DNA of 64,000 nt from Alkalibacillus almallahensis (GTDB lineage Bacteria; Bacillota; Bacilli; Bacillales; Alkalibacillaceae). The stretch is taken from the NCBI RefSeq assembly GCF_011761495.1, contig NZ_JAASRU010000011.1, forward strand, positions 1-64,000. The letters run 5' to 3'. The position numbers and the translations under genes are program-made. Below are positions 40,660 to 49,967 of this stretch, one piece after another. Below the pieces are notes generated by a model, which saw only the letters and a program-made list of their open reading frames with translations, had not been told where the DNA came from and ran no database searches. Numbering within the stretch: the stretch's first letter is position 1; each line of letters starts with the position of its first letter.

Positions 40660-41541
40660 TTAGGACTCATGATAAGCATCATAAATATCACGACTTGAAA
40701 TACCACGATCTAAGGCGACTTTTTTAACTGCAGCTTTCGTTTTGATACCTTCCTCAGACTTATAGTAATCAACATGTTCAATAATTGACCAGGATTCCCA
40801 CCAACGGTCTTCTTCCTCATCTGTTTGATCAGCTGGCTCTACAGTGATGCAAAATTCACCACGTATAGTGGCATCATTTGAACAAGCCCACTCGTAAACT
40901 TCCTCAACGGTTCCAGACACATACTCTTCAAACGTTTTAGTTAGCTCTCTAGCCAGTGTTACTCGGCGAGACGCATGATATACATCAGCCATCCGTTTTA
41001 AAGTTTGCTTTACACGGTAAGGCGACTCATAAAAAATCAAAGTATTTCCTGTCCGATCTAACTCTTTTAAACGATTTCGTAAGTCTTGATCTTTCTTCGG
41101 CAAAAATCCAGCAAACGTGAACGTATCAGTTGGTAACCCTGAGCCAACTAAAGCGGTTAATGCTGCATTGGCACCTGGTAACACAACGACATGAAGCCTT
41201 TCTTCGCGTGCATCTCGCACTAATGTGTACCCTGGATCCGAAATGAGTGGCATACCAGCATCACTCACTAAAGCAATCGATTTCCCCTCACCTAAATCAG
41301 CTAGCAAACTTGCCCGCTTTGATTCCTCACTATGTTCATGGAAACTGACTAATGATTTTTCTATTTCAAAATGATTTAATAGTTTCTTCGTTTGCCGTGT
41401 ATCTTCACAAGCGATTAAATCGACTTGTTTTAAGACATCCACCGCACGGAATGTCATATCATTTAAATTTCCAATCGGCGTTGGGACGATGTATAAAGTT
41501 GAGCTCTGGTCTTTACCGAAACTTTTTTGAATCTGAACCAT
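40660..41541 (-). CDS. rsmI: 16S rRNA (cytidine1402-2'-O)-methyltransferase RsmI
   Basis: Methylates the ribose of C1402 in the decoding centre. The SAM-dependent tetrapyrrole-methylase fold is shown by LYIVPTPIGNLNDMTFRAVD, ACEDTRQTKKLL, VSDAGMPLISDPG and VLPGANAALTALVGSGL. Length of 293 residues is normal. The yazA (GIY-YIG) gene that lies upstream of it in B. subtilis is absent; yabB is 17 nt away. Confidence 0.96.
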   Translation of the reverse strand: MVQIQKSFGKDQSSTLYIVPTPIGNLNDMTFRAVDVLKQVDLIACEDTRQTKKLLNHFEIEKSLVSFHEHSEESKRASLLADLGEGKSIALVSDAGMPLISDPGYTLVRDAREERLHVVVLPGANAALTALVGSGLPTDTFTFAGFLPKKDQDLRNRLKELDRTGNTLIFYESPYRVKQTLKRMADVYHASRRVTLARELTKTFEEYVSGTVEEVYEWACSNDATIRGEFCITVEPADQTDEEEDRWWESWSIIEHVDYYKSEEGIKTKAAVKKVALDRGISSRDIYDAYHES

Positions 41542-41558
41542 TTGAAAATTCTTCCTTT

Positions 41559-42296
41559 CTAGCCATGTAAAATCGCCTTCATCGCATCCGTGTACGCTCC
41601 GTTTTCCTGATGAATATAAAACGGCGGCTCGACTTTAATATCTGATTTTCCATCTTTTAAAAACTCGATTAATACCATGGTCGCATCTCGATTCGGTTTG
41701 GCATGGACGAACTTTAGTCGTTTGATCGCTAATTGAAAGGTTTCAGCTAAGGTCATGATTTCAACTAAACGATTGGGACGATGAACCATCGAAACTTTGC
41801 CCCCTGATTTAACCAGACGACTACAGGCTTGTAACACATCAGTTAGCCCACCATAAACCTCATGTCTTGCGATCGTTAAATAATCATTATTATTTTGTTT
41901 CTCTTTCGAATCCGTTTTAAAGTAAGGCGGATTACACGTCACAACATCGAACTGTTGATTATACTGTTTCGATACCTCACGAAGGTCACCATGAATCATT
42001 TCGATATGATCTTCTAGTTGGTTAAGTTTAACATTACGTAACGCCATATCATATAACCGTTCTTGAATTTCAACGCCATAAATTGAAGCATTGGAACGCT
42101 TAGATAAATACAACGGGATAATGCCATTACCTGTACACAAATCCATGACGCGACCACGTTTAATTGGTAAATATGTGAAATCAGCTAACAAGACAGCATC
42201 AGCTGAAAATGCGAACGCTGACGGGCTTTGAATCACTTGCCGTTCATCATCGGTAAATAAGTAGTCAATTCGTTCATCACCTTTTAATTCTACCAT
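41559..42296 (-). CDS. yabB: tRNA1(Val) A37 N6-methyltransferase family protein YabB
   Basis: A small-domain methyltransferase with the SAM motif VMDLCTGNGIIPLYLS and the adenine-N6 motif NPPY (VVTCNPPYFKT). Relatives (TrmN6/YfiC) methylate A37 of tRNA-Val; the exact target in Bacillus is inferred. Length of 245 residues is normal. Confidence 0.9.
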   Translation of the reverse strand: MVELKGDERIDYLFTDDERQVIQSPSAFAFSADAVLLADFTYLPIKRGRVMDLCTGNGIIPLYLSKRSNASIYGVEIQERLYDMALRNVKLNQLEDHIEMIHGDLREVSKQYNQQFDVVTCNPPYFKTDSKEKQNNNDYLTIARHEVYGGLTDVLQACSRLVKSGGKVSMVHRPNRLVEIMTLAETFQLAIKRLKFVHAKPNRDATMVLIEFLKDGKSDIKVEPPFYIHQENGAYTDAMKAILHG

Positions 42297-42388
42297 GCCC
42301 TTTAAACCTCTCTTCTAATAATCATAAACACGCTAACAATAAACATCCTTTACTACACATAGCAGTAAAGGATGTTCAGTGAATCTAT

Positions 42389-42721
42389 CTAGTTAAAAAA
42401 CTTTAAGCAAAACATACAGTCTTCTTCTTCTCTTGGTGTTCCAAAATAGACGTGACAAATATGGAAGCCTTCTTCATAAATACGCGCCAAATTATCATAG
42501 CCTTCGCCAACTCGTTTGGCAGCTTTATGTTCATGTTTAGCGGGTTCATCCTGTGTTAAATCGTCTACACGCTGACGCAAATGATGGTTTTCATGCGATA
42601 ATTGATGATTTTCTTCCATTAGTTGAACGAGATCGTTTTTCAACAACGAAAAATCTTGCTGTAATTCTTCAAACTGTTTTTCTAAATGAGAAAAACGCTC
42701 TAACACTTCCTTCTTGTTCAC
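42389..42721 (-). CDS. yabA: Replication initiation control protein YabA
   Basis: Binds DnaA and DnaN to limit over-initiation. An N-terminal coiled coil (about residues 1-60) is followed by the C-terminal zinc-binding part [10 protein letters not shown] and DCMFCLKFF with the C3H-type ligands. The GTG preceded by GAGGTGG at 5 nt gives [12 protein letters not shown] (110 residues); the longer frame begins inside ricT. Confidence 0.94.
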   Translation of the reverse strand: MNKKEVLERFSHLEKQFEELQQDFSLLKNDLVQLMEENHQLSHENHHLRQRVDDLTQDEPAKHEHKAAKRVGEGYDNLARIYEEGFHICHVYFGTPREEEDCMFCLKFFN

Positions 42722-42734
42722 AACATCCACCTCA

Positions 42735-43562
42735 TTACTCTGTTGCTGGCACTTTAATGGCGCCTTCATCAATTAATTCATCAACTGTATATTCAACTGT
42801 GCGTTCCATTTCTGTTAACTCAACCTGCACAAGACGCTCTAACATATTCAAGCCGACAACTTTACCAGATCCGTTAGAAGTTGTTAGGCTTTCACCAATA
42901 TCAGGTAGCTCTTGTTTAGCTTCTTCGTACATATCATTCTCATATTTTAAGCAGCACATCAAACGGCCACATAATCCAGAAATTTTGGCTGGATTTAATG
43001 ATAAGTTTTGGTCTTTTGCCATTTTAATTGAGACAGGTTCAAAGTCACCTAAGAAAGTAGAACAACAAAGCATACGTCCACAAGGCCCGATTCCGCCTAA
43101 CATCTTAGCTTCATCACGCACACCAATTTGGCGTAATTCAATCCGTGTCTTAAACACTGACGCTAAATCTTTCACTAAATGACGGAAGTCCACACGTCCA
43201 TCTGCCGTAAAATAAAAAATAATTTTGTTACGGTCAAATGTATACTCTGCATCAACCAAATTCATATCGAGTTGATGCTCTTTAATCTTACTCGAACATT
43301 CATTAATCGCTTGGTTTGTCATCTCATTGTTTTCAGTTACCGTCAATTTATCTTTGTCATCTGCTTCCCGAATCACTTTCTTAAGCGGTAAGACAACATC
43401 TTCTTCATCAACTTGACGATTTGAAATCACAACGCGACCAAACTCGATCCCGCGAGCCGTTTCAACAATGACATAATCTTCAGTTGTTAATTGTAGCTCT
43501 CCTGGGTCAAAATAATATATTTTACCCACTTGTTTAAAGCGGACACCAATAATTTCTATCAC
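42735..43562 (-). CDS. ricT: RicT (YaaT), stage 0 sporulation / RNase Y specificity complex subunit
   Basis: A PSP1-domain protein of the RicTAF iron-sulfur complex that directs RNase Y and supports the phosphorelay. The cysteine-rich core [17 protein letters not shown] and [15 protein letters not shown] are invariant features. The GTG 6 nt after GAGGTG gives 275 residues, as in B. subtilis. It follows holB with overlapping ends. Confidence 0.95.
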   Translation of the reverse strand: MIEIIGVRFKQVGKIYYFDPGELQLTTEDYVIVETARGIEFGRVVISNRQVDEEDVVLPLKKVIREADDKDKLTVTENNEMTNQAINECSSKIKEHQLDMNLVDAEYTFDRNKIIFYFTADGRVDFRHLVKDLASVFKTRIELRQIGVRDEAKMLGGIGPCGRMLCCSTFLGDFEPVSIKMAKDQNLSLNPAKISGLCGRLMCCLKYENDMYEEAKQELPDIGESLTTSNGSGKVVGLNMLERLVQVELTEMERTVEYTVDELIDEGAIKVPATE

Positions 43563-43567
43563 GTTTA

Positions 43568-44560
43568 TCACCTCTGCAATTGAAGGACTAAATGTTCCAT
43601 TGCAAGTGTATTGTGAACATTGTAGGCTAACCTACGTTTCGTTTGAAGCAATTCATATACACACGCTTTGGCTTCATGTAATGTCATCGTATATTGAAAT
43701 TGCTTTAATCGGTCATTTTGATCAATTAAAACGATACGATCTTGTCGATCTAAATGGTATGAAATAATATCTTGATACCATAATGTTAGTAAATCTATTC
43801 CTAGCTCGTGCTGGTGGCGTTCCTGGAAATGTTGTAGCCACACTTGATGGAGGAACAGATATCCTTCTTCTTTAGGATTCATGACTTTATCTATTAATTG
43901 TATCACTATTTTTCGTGCTTCGGCAAACCAACTATCCTCTTCATAAGTCATAGCTTCGTTTAAATCAAAATTAAGGGCTGCATAAATTTGTGCCGTAGAC
44001 TCAGGTATACCTTGTTCGATAAATTGCTGTGTTAAGTCATTTTGATTCAAAGCATGGAATTGTATACGTTGGCAACGTGACAAAATCGTATTCAGCACAG
44101 AACCCACATTCTCAGTCATTAAAATCGCTACCGTCTGCTGGCTAGGTTCTTCTAAGAATTTCAATAAGCGATTAGCCGCATTGGTTGTCATTTTGTCAGC
44201 TTCTGATAAGATATAAACTTTTTGATTGGATTCTAAGCCTGTGTATGTAAATTCTTTTTGCAGAAATTCGATTTGTTCTTTTTTAATCGATTGTCCTTCT
44301 GGTTCTAGCCAATGGACATCAGGGTGATTGCCTGATTTAATTCGCTTACATGACCGACATTCCCCACAAGGTTCACTCGATTCTTCTACAGCTTCTTCAC
44401 AAAACGACCGCATCGCAAATAAAAGACTGGCGTTTTGTTTGCCAGTCCCTTTTGGCCCATGGAATAAATAAGCGTGTGCCATTCTATTTTTAACAATACT
44501 GTTTTGTAGCATACGGGTTGCAACAGGTTGTAATTCTTGTAACTGTGCCCACGTTTCCAT
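43568..44560 (-). CDS. holB: DNA polymerase III delta' subunit
   Basis: A clamp-loader subunit of the AAA+ family. It has a modified P-loop GPKGTGKQNASLLFA, the zinc module CGECRSCKRI, and SRCQRIQFHAL. Length of 330 residues is standard. The second ATG of the frame is preferred because the first abuts the binding site. Confidence 0.94.
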   Translation of the reverse strand: METWAQLQELQPVATRMLQNSIVKNRMAHAYLFHGPKGTGKQNASLLFAMRSFCEEAVEESSEPCGECRSCKRIKSGNHPDVHWLEPEGQSIKKEQIEFLQKEFTYTGLESNQKVYILSEADKMTTNAANRLLKFLEEPSQQTVAILMTENVGSVLNTILSRCQRIQFHALNQNDLTQQFIEQGIPESTAQIYAALNFDLNEAMTYEEDSWFAEARKIVIQLIDKVMNPKEEGYLFLHQVWLQHFQERHQHELGIDLLTLWYQDIISYHLDRQDRIVLIDQNDRLKQFQYTMTLHEAKACVYELLQTKRRLAYNVHNTLAMEHLVLQLQR

Positions 44561-44579
44561 TAACGTCATCCTGTTCTAT

Positions 44580-45020
44580 TTAAGCATATAAATTCATAAG
44601 AAGTCCTTTGATTTCACCAATATCATCTAATACATCAATGGAGCTTTTCTCTTGATCTAACACATCATCCGTCAGTTTAACCAATTTTTCATCGACTTGT
44701 TTCACAATTGATAACGTCTGGTTTCCGCCATTTAAGTCCCATTTCCGCGACTGTTCAAGCTCCAAACCATAATTAGTCGCTTCCTGAATAAATTGACGAA
44801 CCATTTGTTTGTATTTGCCTAGGTCAGGGAAGGAGCGAAATTTCGCCACTTTTTCACCTTGCTTGGTTAAATCACCTAGCAAGCGGTTAAGCTCAGATTC
44901 CTTCATTTTCTGAGCTTCTTGTCCGACCACGCTTTGGAATGACGATTTCATATTCATTTGTTTGGGTTGTTTTTGCTGCGTGGCCTCTAATTGCGCACGC
45001 ATTTCTTGAGTTACTTTCAC
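44580..45020 (-). CDS. yaaR: YaaR (DUF327) protein
   Basis: A 146-residue, largely helical protein of unknown function found in the tmk-yaaQ-yaaR-holB cluster of Bacilli. No catalytic motif is evident. Basic N-terminus and regularly spaced hydrophobic residues suggest a helical bundle. Confidence 0.85.
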   Translation of the reverse strand: MKVTQEMRAQLEATQQKQPKQMNMKSSFQSVVGQEAQKMKESELNRLLGDLTKQGEKVAKFRSFPDLGKYKQMVRQFIQEATNYGLELEQSRKWDLNGGNQTLSIVKQVDEKLVKLTDDVLDQEKSSIDVLDDIGEIKGLLMNLYA

Positions 45021-45036
45021 AATCAGTCACTCCTGC

Positions 45037-45426
<390 letters not shown>

Positions 45427-45443
45427 TTAGCACTCATAAAGCA

Positions 45444-46085
45444 TTATTTTTGAAATCGATGATCTAAATATTGATTAACTGTCGCTTCACACGCTTGTTG
45501 TACCGCTTCAATCGGTTGATGAGCATCGATACTCTGAATGCGATCAGAAAAACGTTCTTTTAATAGATCATAGGCTTCTTTTACTTTTTGGTGGAAATCA
45601 AGCTTCTCTAAATCAAGACGATTTTTCTCACGTTGATCATTATCTTGTATCCGATCTAAGCCGATTTGAGGATCGAGATCAAATAAAATCGTTAAATCTG
45701 GCATACAATCCTCAATCGCAAATTTATTAATATCATACACATCGTCAATTCCTAAACCGCGAGCATGTCCTTGATAAGCCAAACTACTATCGACAAAACG
45801 GTCACATAAAACAACTTTACCATCTTCTAATGCAGGGATAACCTTTTCAATTAAATGTTGACGGCGCGCAGCTGCATACAATAGCGCTTCTGTTCGCGCA
45901 TCCATCGCTGTATGGCCAGGGTCTAAGATCACTTGGCGAATCTTCTCAGCAATATCAATGCCACCTGGCTCTCGCGTCATTAATACGTGATACCCTTTAT
46001 GCTCAAGTTGATCCGCAATATATTGAATCACTGTTGATTTACCAGCGCCTTCTCCACCTTCAAATGTAATAAATAATCCGCTCAC
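45444..46085 (-). CDS. tmk: Thymidylate kinase
   Basis: Phosphorylates dTMP to dTDP. The P-loop [15 protein letters not shown], the DR(F/Y) motif [14 protein letters not shown] and the LID region are present. Length of 213 residues is standard. It is 12 nt downstream of yaaO. Confidence 0.96.
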   Translation of the reverse strand: MSGLFITFEGGEGAGKSTVIQYIADQLEHKGYHVLMTREPGGIDIAEKIRQVILDPGHTAMDARTEALLYAAARRQHLIEKVIPALEDGKVVLCDRFVDSSLAYQGHARGLGIDDVYDINKFAIEDCMPDLTILFDLDPQIGLDRIQDNDQREKNRLDLEKLDFHQKVKEAYDLLKERFSDRIQSIDAHQPIEAVQQACEATVNQYLDHRFQK

Positions 46086-46097
46086 AACACTCTTCCT

Positions 46098-47540
46098 TTA
46101 CTCTATAGAATAAACCTTAATCTGTGTATGACTAGATGAACCTGCCGTTTGAATATGGACAGATTCAGCTTTTGCTTGTTCAATCATCTCTACCGCTTCA
46201 GACGTAATGATTTCCCCTTCTACGATGACAGGAATTCCTGGCGGGTAAGGGGTGATCGACTCAGCAGCAATCCGACCAATCGCTTCCTGAAAATTGATAA
46301 ATACTTGGCTGAATTGCCTCAAATCTTTATAAGAATACGGTAGACGCACAATACCACTTTGAAATGAGATATTAGTTTCTATTCTATCATGGTTTGGCTT
46401 AAATGGAATGCCTTTCAAACAATCCGTCATGGTTCTTATTCGCTCTTCCCACGATTCATCGTCTAAATTTAAGCCATGAATCAATAATAGCTGTTGTTCA
46501 CTGACTAATTCAGCATCAATCCCATTCTCATGCAACCACATTAACACATCGTGTAAATTATAACGATCCGACGTTATAATCGTTTTTAATGGATCATCAA
46601 CACCTTTACGAACCGCTGACACTTGAAAACCATCGAGCTGATCAATCATCTTATTAAACTTTTCAATCCAGTCTAGCGTCTTCTTCACGTCTTCCTTATG
46701 TAGATTCGCAACTGTATAACGAGCTAAATCTAAGCTCATCATAATTAAATAAGACGGACTACTTGATTGAAACACTTGTAAATAATATTTTAAAAGGTTA
46801 GCTGACACATAAGCTGACTGCAAATGTAAGAATGACCCCATCGTAAGGGCTGGCAGTGTCTTATGGGCTGACTGAACCACAACATCTGCACCACAATCAA
46901 CCGCAGATTTCGGAAAGGCATCACTCACTTTAAAATGAGCCCCATGAGCTTCATCTATTAAAACAGGAATCTGACGAGCGTGTGCTTCCTTTACAATTGA
47001 TTTTAAATCATACGTGGCACCGAAATAATCAGGATACGTTAACACAACCGCTTTAATACTTGGGTAGCTACTTATAGCCTCAGCCATTACCTCAGCACGC
47101 AGTGAACTAAATCGGCCCGTTGCTTGATCAAAATCTGGCGTCACAAATATCGGCCTCGCACCTACTAGATGAAGTGCGTGCATAATCGATTTATGACTGT
47201 TGCGCTGAACTAATACGTGATCACCCGCTTCACAAGTCGCCATAATCATCGCCAAATTACCAGCCGTTGTCCCATTCACCAAGAAATACGTCTCATCCAC
47301 ACCATAATAATGTGCCGCTAATTGTTGTGCCTGAGCAATAGCTCCACTCGGTTCATGTAAATCATCTAAACCAGGCAATTCCGTTACATCATAAGCTAAA
47401 AACGGACGCCAATCAGCAAACTCATCCGGAAATAACTGCCCATTTTTATGCCCCGGGACATGATAGGAGTGCGGTGAATTACTTATATGCTCTTTTAAAG
47501 AGTCAACAAGCGGTTTCTGGCTTTGATCCAATTTAATCAC
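46098..47540 (-). CDS. yaaO: Orn/Lys/Arg decarboxylase family protein YaaO
   Basis: A PLP-dependent fold-type I decarboxylase. The PLP lysine is in SAHKTLPALTMGS; an upstream segment VLIDEAHGAHF binds the cofactor, and the N-terminal PHSYHVPGHKNG is typical. The substrate is not certain; B. subtilis YaaO is likewise uncharacterised beyond homology to arginine/lysine decarboxylases. In B. subtilis xpaC and yaaN lie upstream; here a plus-strand murB is divergent instead. Confidence 0.88.
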   Translation of the reverse strand: MIKLDQSQKPLVDSLKEHISNSPHSYHVPGHKNGQLFPDEFADWRPFLAYDVTELPGLDDLHEPSGAIAQAQQLAAHYYGVDETYFLVNGTTAGNLAMIMATCEAGDHVLVQRNSHKSIMHALHLVGARPIFVTPDFDQATGRFSSLRAEVMAEAISSYPSIKAVVLTYPDYFGATYDLKSIVKEAHARQIPVLIDEAHGAHFKVSDAFPKSAVDCGADVVVQSAHKTLPALTMGSFLHLQSAYVSANLLKYYLQVFQSSSPSYLIMMSLDLARYTVANLHKEDVKKTLDWIEKFNKMIDQLDGFQVSAVRKGVDDPLKTIITSDRYNLHDVLMWLHENGIDAELVSEQQLLLIHGLNLDDESWEERIRTMTDCLKGIPFKPNHDRIETNISFQSGIVRLPYSYKDLRQFSQVFINFQEAIGRIAAESITPYPPGIPVIVEGEIITSEAVEMIEQAKAESVHIQTAGSSSHTQIKVYSIE

Positions 47541-47707
47541 CTAATCTTCATTCGTTGATAACCCTATTTTACACGAAAAAAGTCTCAAAACACATTGCAT
47601 CAAACGGTAAATATTCATTTCGTGTTATAATAAGAATAATATAAACTGACGCGTCTATAACAAACCATTCATACGCGTAAAATCAAAGCGTTGAGGTGAT
47701 GAACTGC

Positions 47708-48628
47708 ATGGCAACTAATGCATCGATCGAACAACAATTACAACAAATACTTGATGATGACCATATCATGATTAACGAACCCTTAAGAAACCATACGTAT
47801 ACAAAACTTGGCGGCGCAGCTGACTACTTCGTCACGCCTTCCTCCTACGAAGCCGTTCAAGAAGTGGTGAAATTGGCTAACCGTGAACAACTCCCATTCA
47901 CCCTTCTCGGTAATGGATCGAATTTAATCGTCAAAGACGGTGGCATTCGCGGGATTATCTTAAGCCTGAAAGAATTAAAAGACATTACAGTCGAAGGAAA
48001 TGAAATGATTGCACAAAGTGGCGCTCGAATCATAGATGTTTCCTACCGTGCGTTAGACGAACAACTAACAGGATTAGAGTTCGCCTGCGGGATCCCCGGC
48101 ACAGTAGGAGGAGCATTGTTCATGAATGCTGGCGCATATGGAGGCGAAATCAAAGACGTCTTAAAAGAAGCCGTTGTGGTGGACCCTGATGGCAACTTAC
48201 TGACCCTTTCAGCTGATGCCTTTGACCTACAATATCGCCACAGCAACATCCCTGAAAAAGGCTATATCGTCTTAGAAGCCTTATTCGTCTTAAAACCAGG
48301 CCAATACGATAACATCAAAGCCACCGTGGATGATTTAACGTATAAACGTGAATCCAAACAACCTTTAGAATATCCATCTTGCGGCAGTGTCTTCAAGCGC
48401 CCACCTGGTTACTTTGCAGGTAAACTCATTCAAGACAGTCATTTACAAGGTAAAGGCGTCGGCGGTGCTGAAGTGTCCACTAAACATGCTGGATTTATCG
48501 TGAACAAGAATAACGCAACAGCGACGGATTACATTCAATCTATTGAACTTGTGCAAAATACAGTCAAGGAAACCTTTGGCGTTGACCTTGAACGAGAAGT
48601 TCGGATTATTGGAGAAGATCCTGAATAA
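47708..48628 (+). CDS. murB: UDP-N-acetylenolpyruvoylglucosamine reductase
   Basis: Reduces UDP-GlcNAc-enolpyruvate to UDP-MurNAc with FAD and NADPH. FAD-binding TLLGNGSNLIV, GIPGTVGGALFMNAGAYGGE, the catalytic Ser in PSCGSVFKRP and the C-terminal Glu region (FGVDLEREVRIIGE) are present; it is the shorter, type IIa form. The ATG giving MATNASIEQ is 9 nt after GAGGTG. A plus-strand gene at a site where B. subtilis has yaaN/xpaC, it may be a second murB; that needs the rest of the genome. Confidence 0.93.
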   Translation: MATNASIEQQLQQILDDDHIMINEPLRNHTYTKLGGAADYFVTPSSYEAVQEVVKLANREQLPFTLLGNGSNLIVKDGGIRGIILSLKELKDITVEGNEMIAQSGARIIDVSYRALDEQLTGLEFACGIPGTVGGALFMNAGAYGGEIKDVLKEAVVVDPDGNLLTLSADAFDLQYRHSNIPEKGYIVLEALFVLKPGQYDNIKATVDDLTYKRESKQPLEYPSCGSVFKRPPGYFAGKLIQDSHLQGKGVGGAEVSTKHAGFIVNKNNATATDYIQSIELVQNTVKETFGVDLEREVRIIGEDPE

Positions 48629-48644
48629 ACGCTCTAAATTTAAA

Positions 48645-48975
48645 AGCTTTGTTAAAGTCCGTTGTTGATATCGTGATCCACTTTCGGTGTATAGTTTAGT
48701 TTCGCTGTATGTGTTGGGAGTTTCGCTGTATCAAGCGATGGTTTCGCTGTATGTAAGCATGTTTTCGCTGTATAATGGAGAGATTTCGCTGTATAGAGCA
48801 CCAATTGCGCTGTATCATGCGCCTTTTTCGCTGTATCACTGTATCACAGCGGGATCTCGAGACACGCGCTATACCATCGACGACCCAGAAGACTAATGTC
48901 GACACCAACGCTACTCACAATTCAACAACTCAATACTTTGTTATTTAAAAATAAACACTAAACTATAACAAAGCC
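48645..48975 (-). repeat. MITE-like interspersed repeat, copy E, inverted, interior replaced by a 21-bp array
   Basis: The ends match the family in reverse orientation: AGCTTTGTTAAAGTCCGTTG with TTGATATCGTGATCC at left, and CACAATTCAACAACTC to AACAAAGCC at right. The conserved core is gone except for short remnants (ACTTTCGGTG, GATCTCGAGAC). Its place is taken by a regular array. Two short open frames cross it but look incidental. Confidence 0.8.
48700..48836 (+). repeat. Seven-unit direct repeat TTTCGCTGTAT with exact 21-bp period
   Basis: The 11-bp unit begins at 48700, 48721, 48742, 48763, 48784, 48805 (TTGCGCTGTAT) and 48826. The 10-bp spacers are all different. A period of 21 bp puts every unit on the same face of the helix. 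On the reverse strand the units translate as an IQRN heptad. Confidence 0.92.
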
Positions 48976-48978
48976 AAT

Positions 48979-49026
48979 TTAAAAGACGCAACGACTGTTA
49001 AATTTAAAGTCGTTGCGTCTTTTAAA
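48979..49026 (-). terminator. Bidirectional hairpin between murB and csfB
   Basis: A stem of 16 bp (AAAAGACGCAACGACT and complement) has T-rich flanks on both strands. It can end csfB on the minus strand and transcripts from murB on the plus strand. Confidence 0.85.
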
Positions 49027-49053
49027 TTATTCTATAAAAAATAGGAGAGGAGA

Positions 49054-49245
49054 TTACATCAACATCTGATTTGTTAACGGACGAGATTTCATTTTCTCAA
49101 CGTAATATTGATACTGCTCTTCTTCAGGATTCGTTTGAACTATTGCACGCTCGCATGACTGACAAATAAAATTCGTTAAAACATAGATTCCTTGCGCTTT
49201 CCATTGATCACACACTTGGCAGTAGTGAAAGGTCATTTGATTCAT
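49054..49245 (-). CDS. csfB: Anti-sigma-G factor Gin (CsfB)
   Basis: A small zinc protein that blocks premature SigG and late SigE activity during sporulation. Two CxxC pairs (YCQVCDQW and ICQSCERA) are in the expected places. The ATG 5 nt after GGAGGTGG gives MNQMTFHYCQVC and 63 residues (B. subtilis 64). It lies next to bofA in conserved order but is flanked on both sides by copies of the MITE-like repeat in opposite orientation. Confidence 0.92.
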   Translation of the reverse strand: MNQMTFHYCQVCDQWKAQGIYVLTNFICQSCERAIVQTNPEEEQYQYYVEKMKSRPLTNQMLM

Positions 49246-49264
49246 CGGTTCCACCTCCACTACC

Positions 49265-49294
49265 TATCATCCCCAGCTTAATAGATTCTTATAC
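49265..49294 (-). promoter_or_regulatory. Candidate SigF promoter of csfB
   Basis: On the minus strand GTATA, a 15-bp spacer and GGGGATGATA resemble the SigF consensus. The predicted start would leave a leader of only about 13 nt, which weakens the call. csfB is SigF-dependent in B. subtilis. Confidence 0.4.
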
Positions 49295-49320
49295 ATGTTC
49301 TATGAAACTTTTTATAAAAC

Positions 49321-49585
49321 AGGACTGTTAAAGTATAGTGTTGATTTTCGATTGATGTAGCACTTAATTGTTGATTTGTGAGGAGCGAAGGTGGCGACTC
49401 CTGTGGGAACAGCACGTGTCTCGAGACCCCCAGAGGCCCACAGGATGTGGGTCACTTCGGCGTTTGTGATTGACGTCCGGAACTTAGCCGAAGTTCCTTT
49501 AGCTTCCGAGGAGGCTCGAGCCGTGCCCGCGGAAAGCGTCCACCGAAAGCGGATCGCAATTCAACAACGGACTTTAGCAAAGCTA
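49321..49585 (+). repeat. MITE-like interspersed repeat, copy F, with module 2
   Basis: Ends GACTGTTAAAGTATAGTG and GGACTTTAGCAAAGC; inner arms TTGTTGATTTGTGA and CGCAATTCAACAA. It carries module 2 (CCCACAGGATGTGGGTCACT to AGCCGAAGTTCC) as in copy D, without module 1. It lies between the bofA terminator and csfB. Confidence 0.88.
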
Positions 49586-49590
49586 TAAAA

Positions 49591-49621
49591 TTAAAAGCGA
49601 ATGCAATACTGCACTCGCTTT
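49591..49621 (-). terminator. Terminator of bofA
   Basis: The stem AAGCGAGTGCA / TGCATTCGCTTTT is followed by a T-containing tract on the minus strand, 14 bp after bofA. Confidence 0.75.
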
Positions 49622-49634
49622 ACCTTCAACAACT

Positions 49635-49898
49635 CTATAAGATTAACAGATGGATGGCCACTAATGCTCCTACACCCATCACGCCTAAGAATCCTGCAAC
49701 AACAGATGTAAATAAATTAATCGGAATATGTAAACCAAACATTGCACCAAACACATTAGCAATGAAAATAAACAATGCCCCTATCACTATTTTAAATACA
49801 CCTTTAGATAACCAATGCATCATACTAACAGGCACACCAAACAGCAACAATAAAATAATTAAAGCTAAAAGTGCTAATACCACGACAATTGGATCCAT
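49635..49898 (-). CDS. bofA: Pro-SigK processing inhibitor BofA
   Basis: A membrane protein of the outer forespore membrane that restrains the SpoIVFB protease until engulfment is complete. Two to three hydrophobic segments are seen (VVVLALLALIILLLLFG and IGALFIFIANVFGAMFGL, then a C-terminal one). The ATG 7 nt after AAAGGAG gives MDPIVVV and 87 residues, exactly the B. subtilis size. The usual yaaL gene between recR and bofA is absent. Confidence 0.93.
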   Translation of the reverse strand: MDPIVVVLALLALIILLLLFGVPVSMMHWLSKGVFKIVIGALFIFIANVFGAMFGLHIPINLFTSVVAGFLGVMGVGALVAIHLLIL

Positions 49899-49967
49899 AC
49901 TAGAACTCCTTTCGCTTGTCCTAGTAGAATCATATGCGCGTATTAGCACGATTAGAACTTCATTCAA

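Noticed and set aside
48700-48836. Possible CRISPR array
   Set aside because: The 11-bp unit and 10-bp spacers are far too short, and no cas genes are near.
48687-48908. Short open frames on both strands across the TTTCGCTGTAT array
   Set aside because: Openness follows from a 21-bp (7-codon) period with no stop in the unit. Neither frame has a convincing ribosome binding site, and both run into repeat-family sequence.
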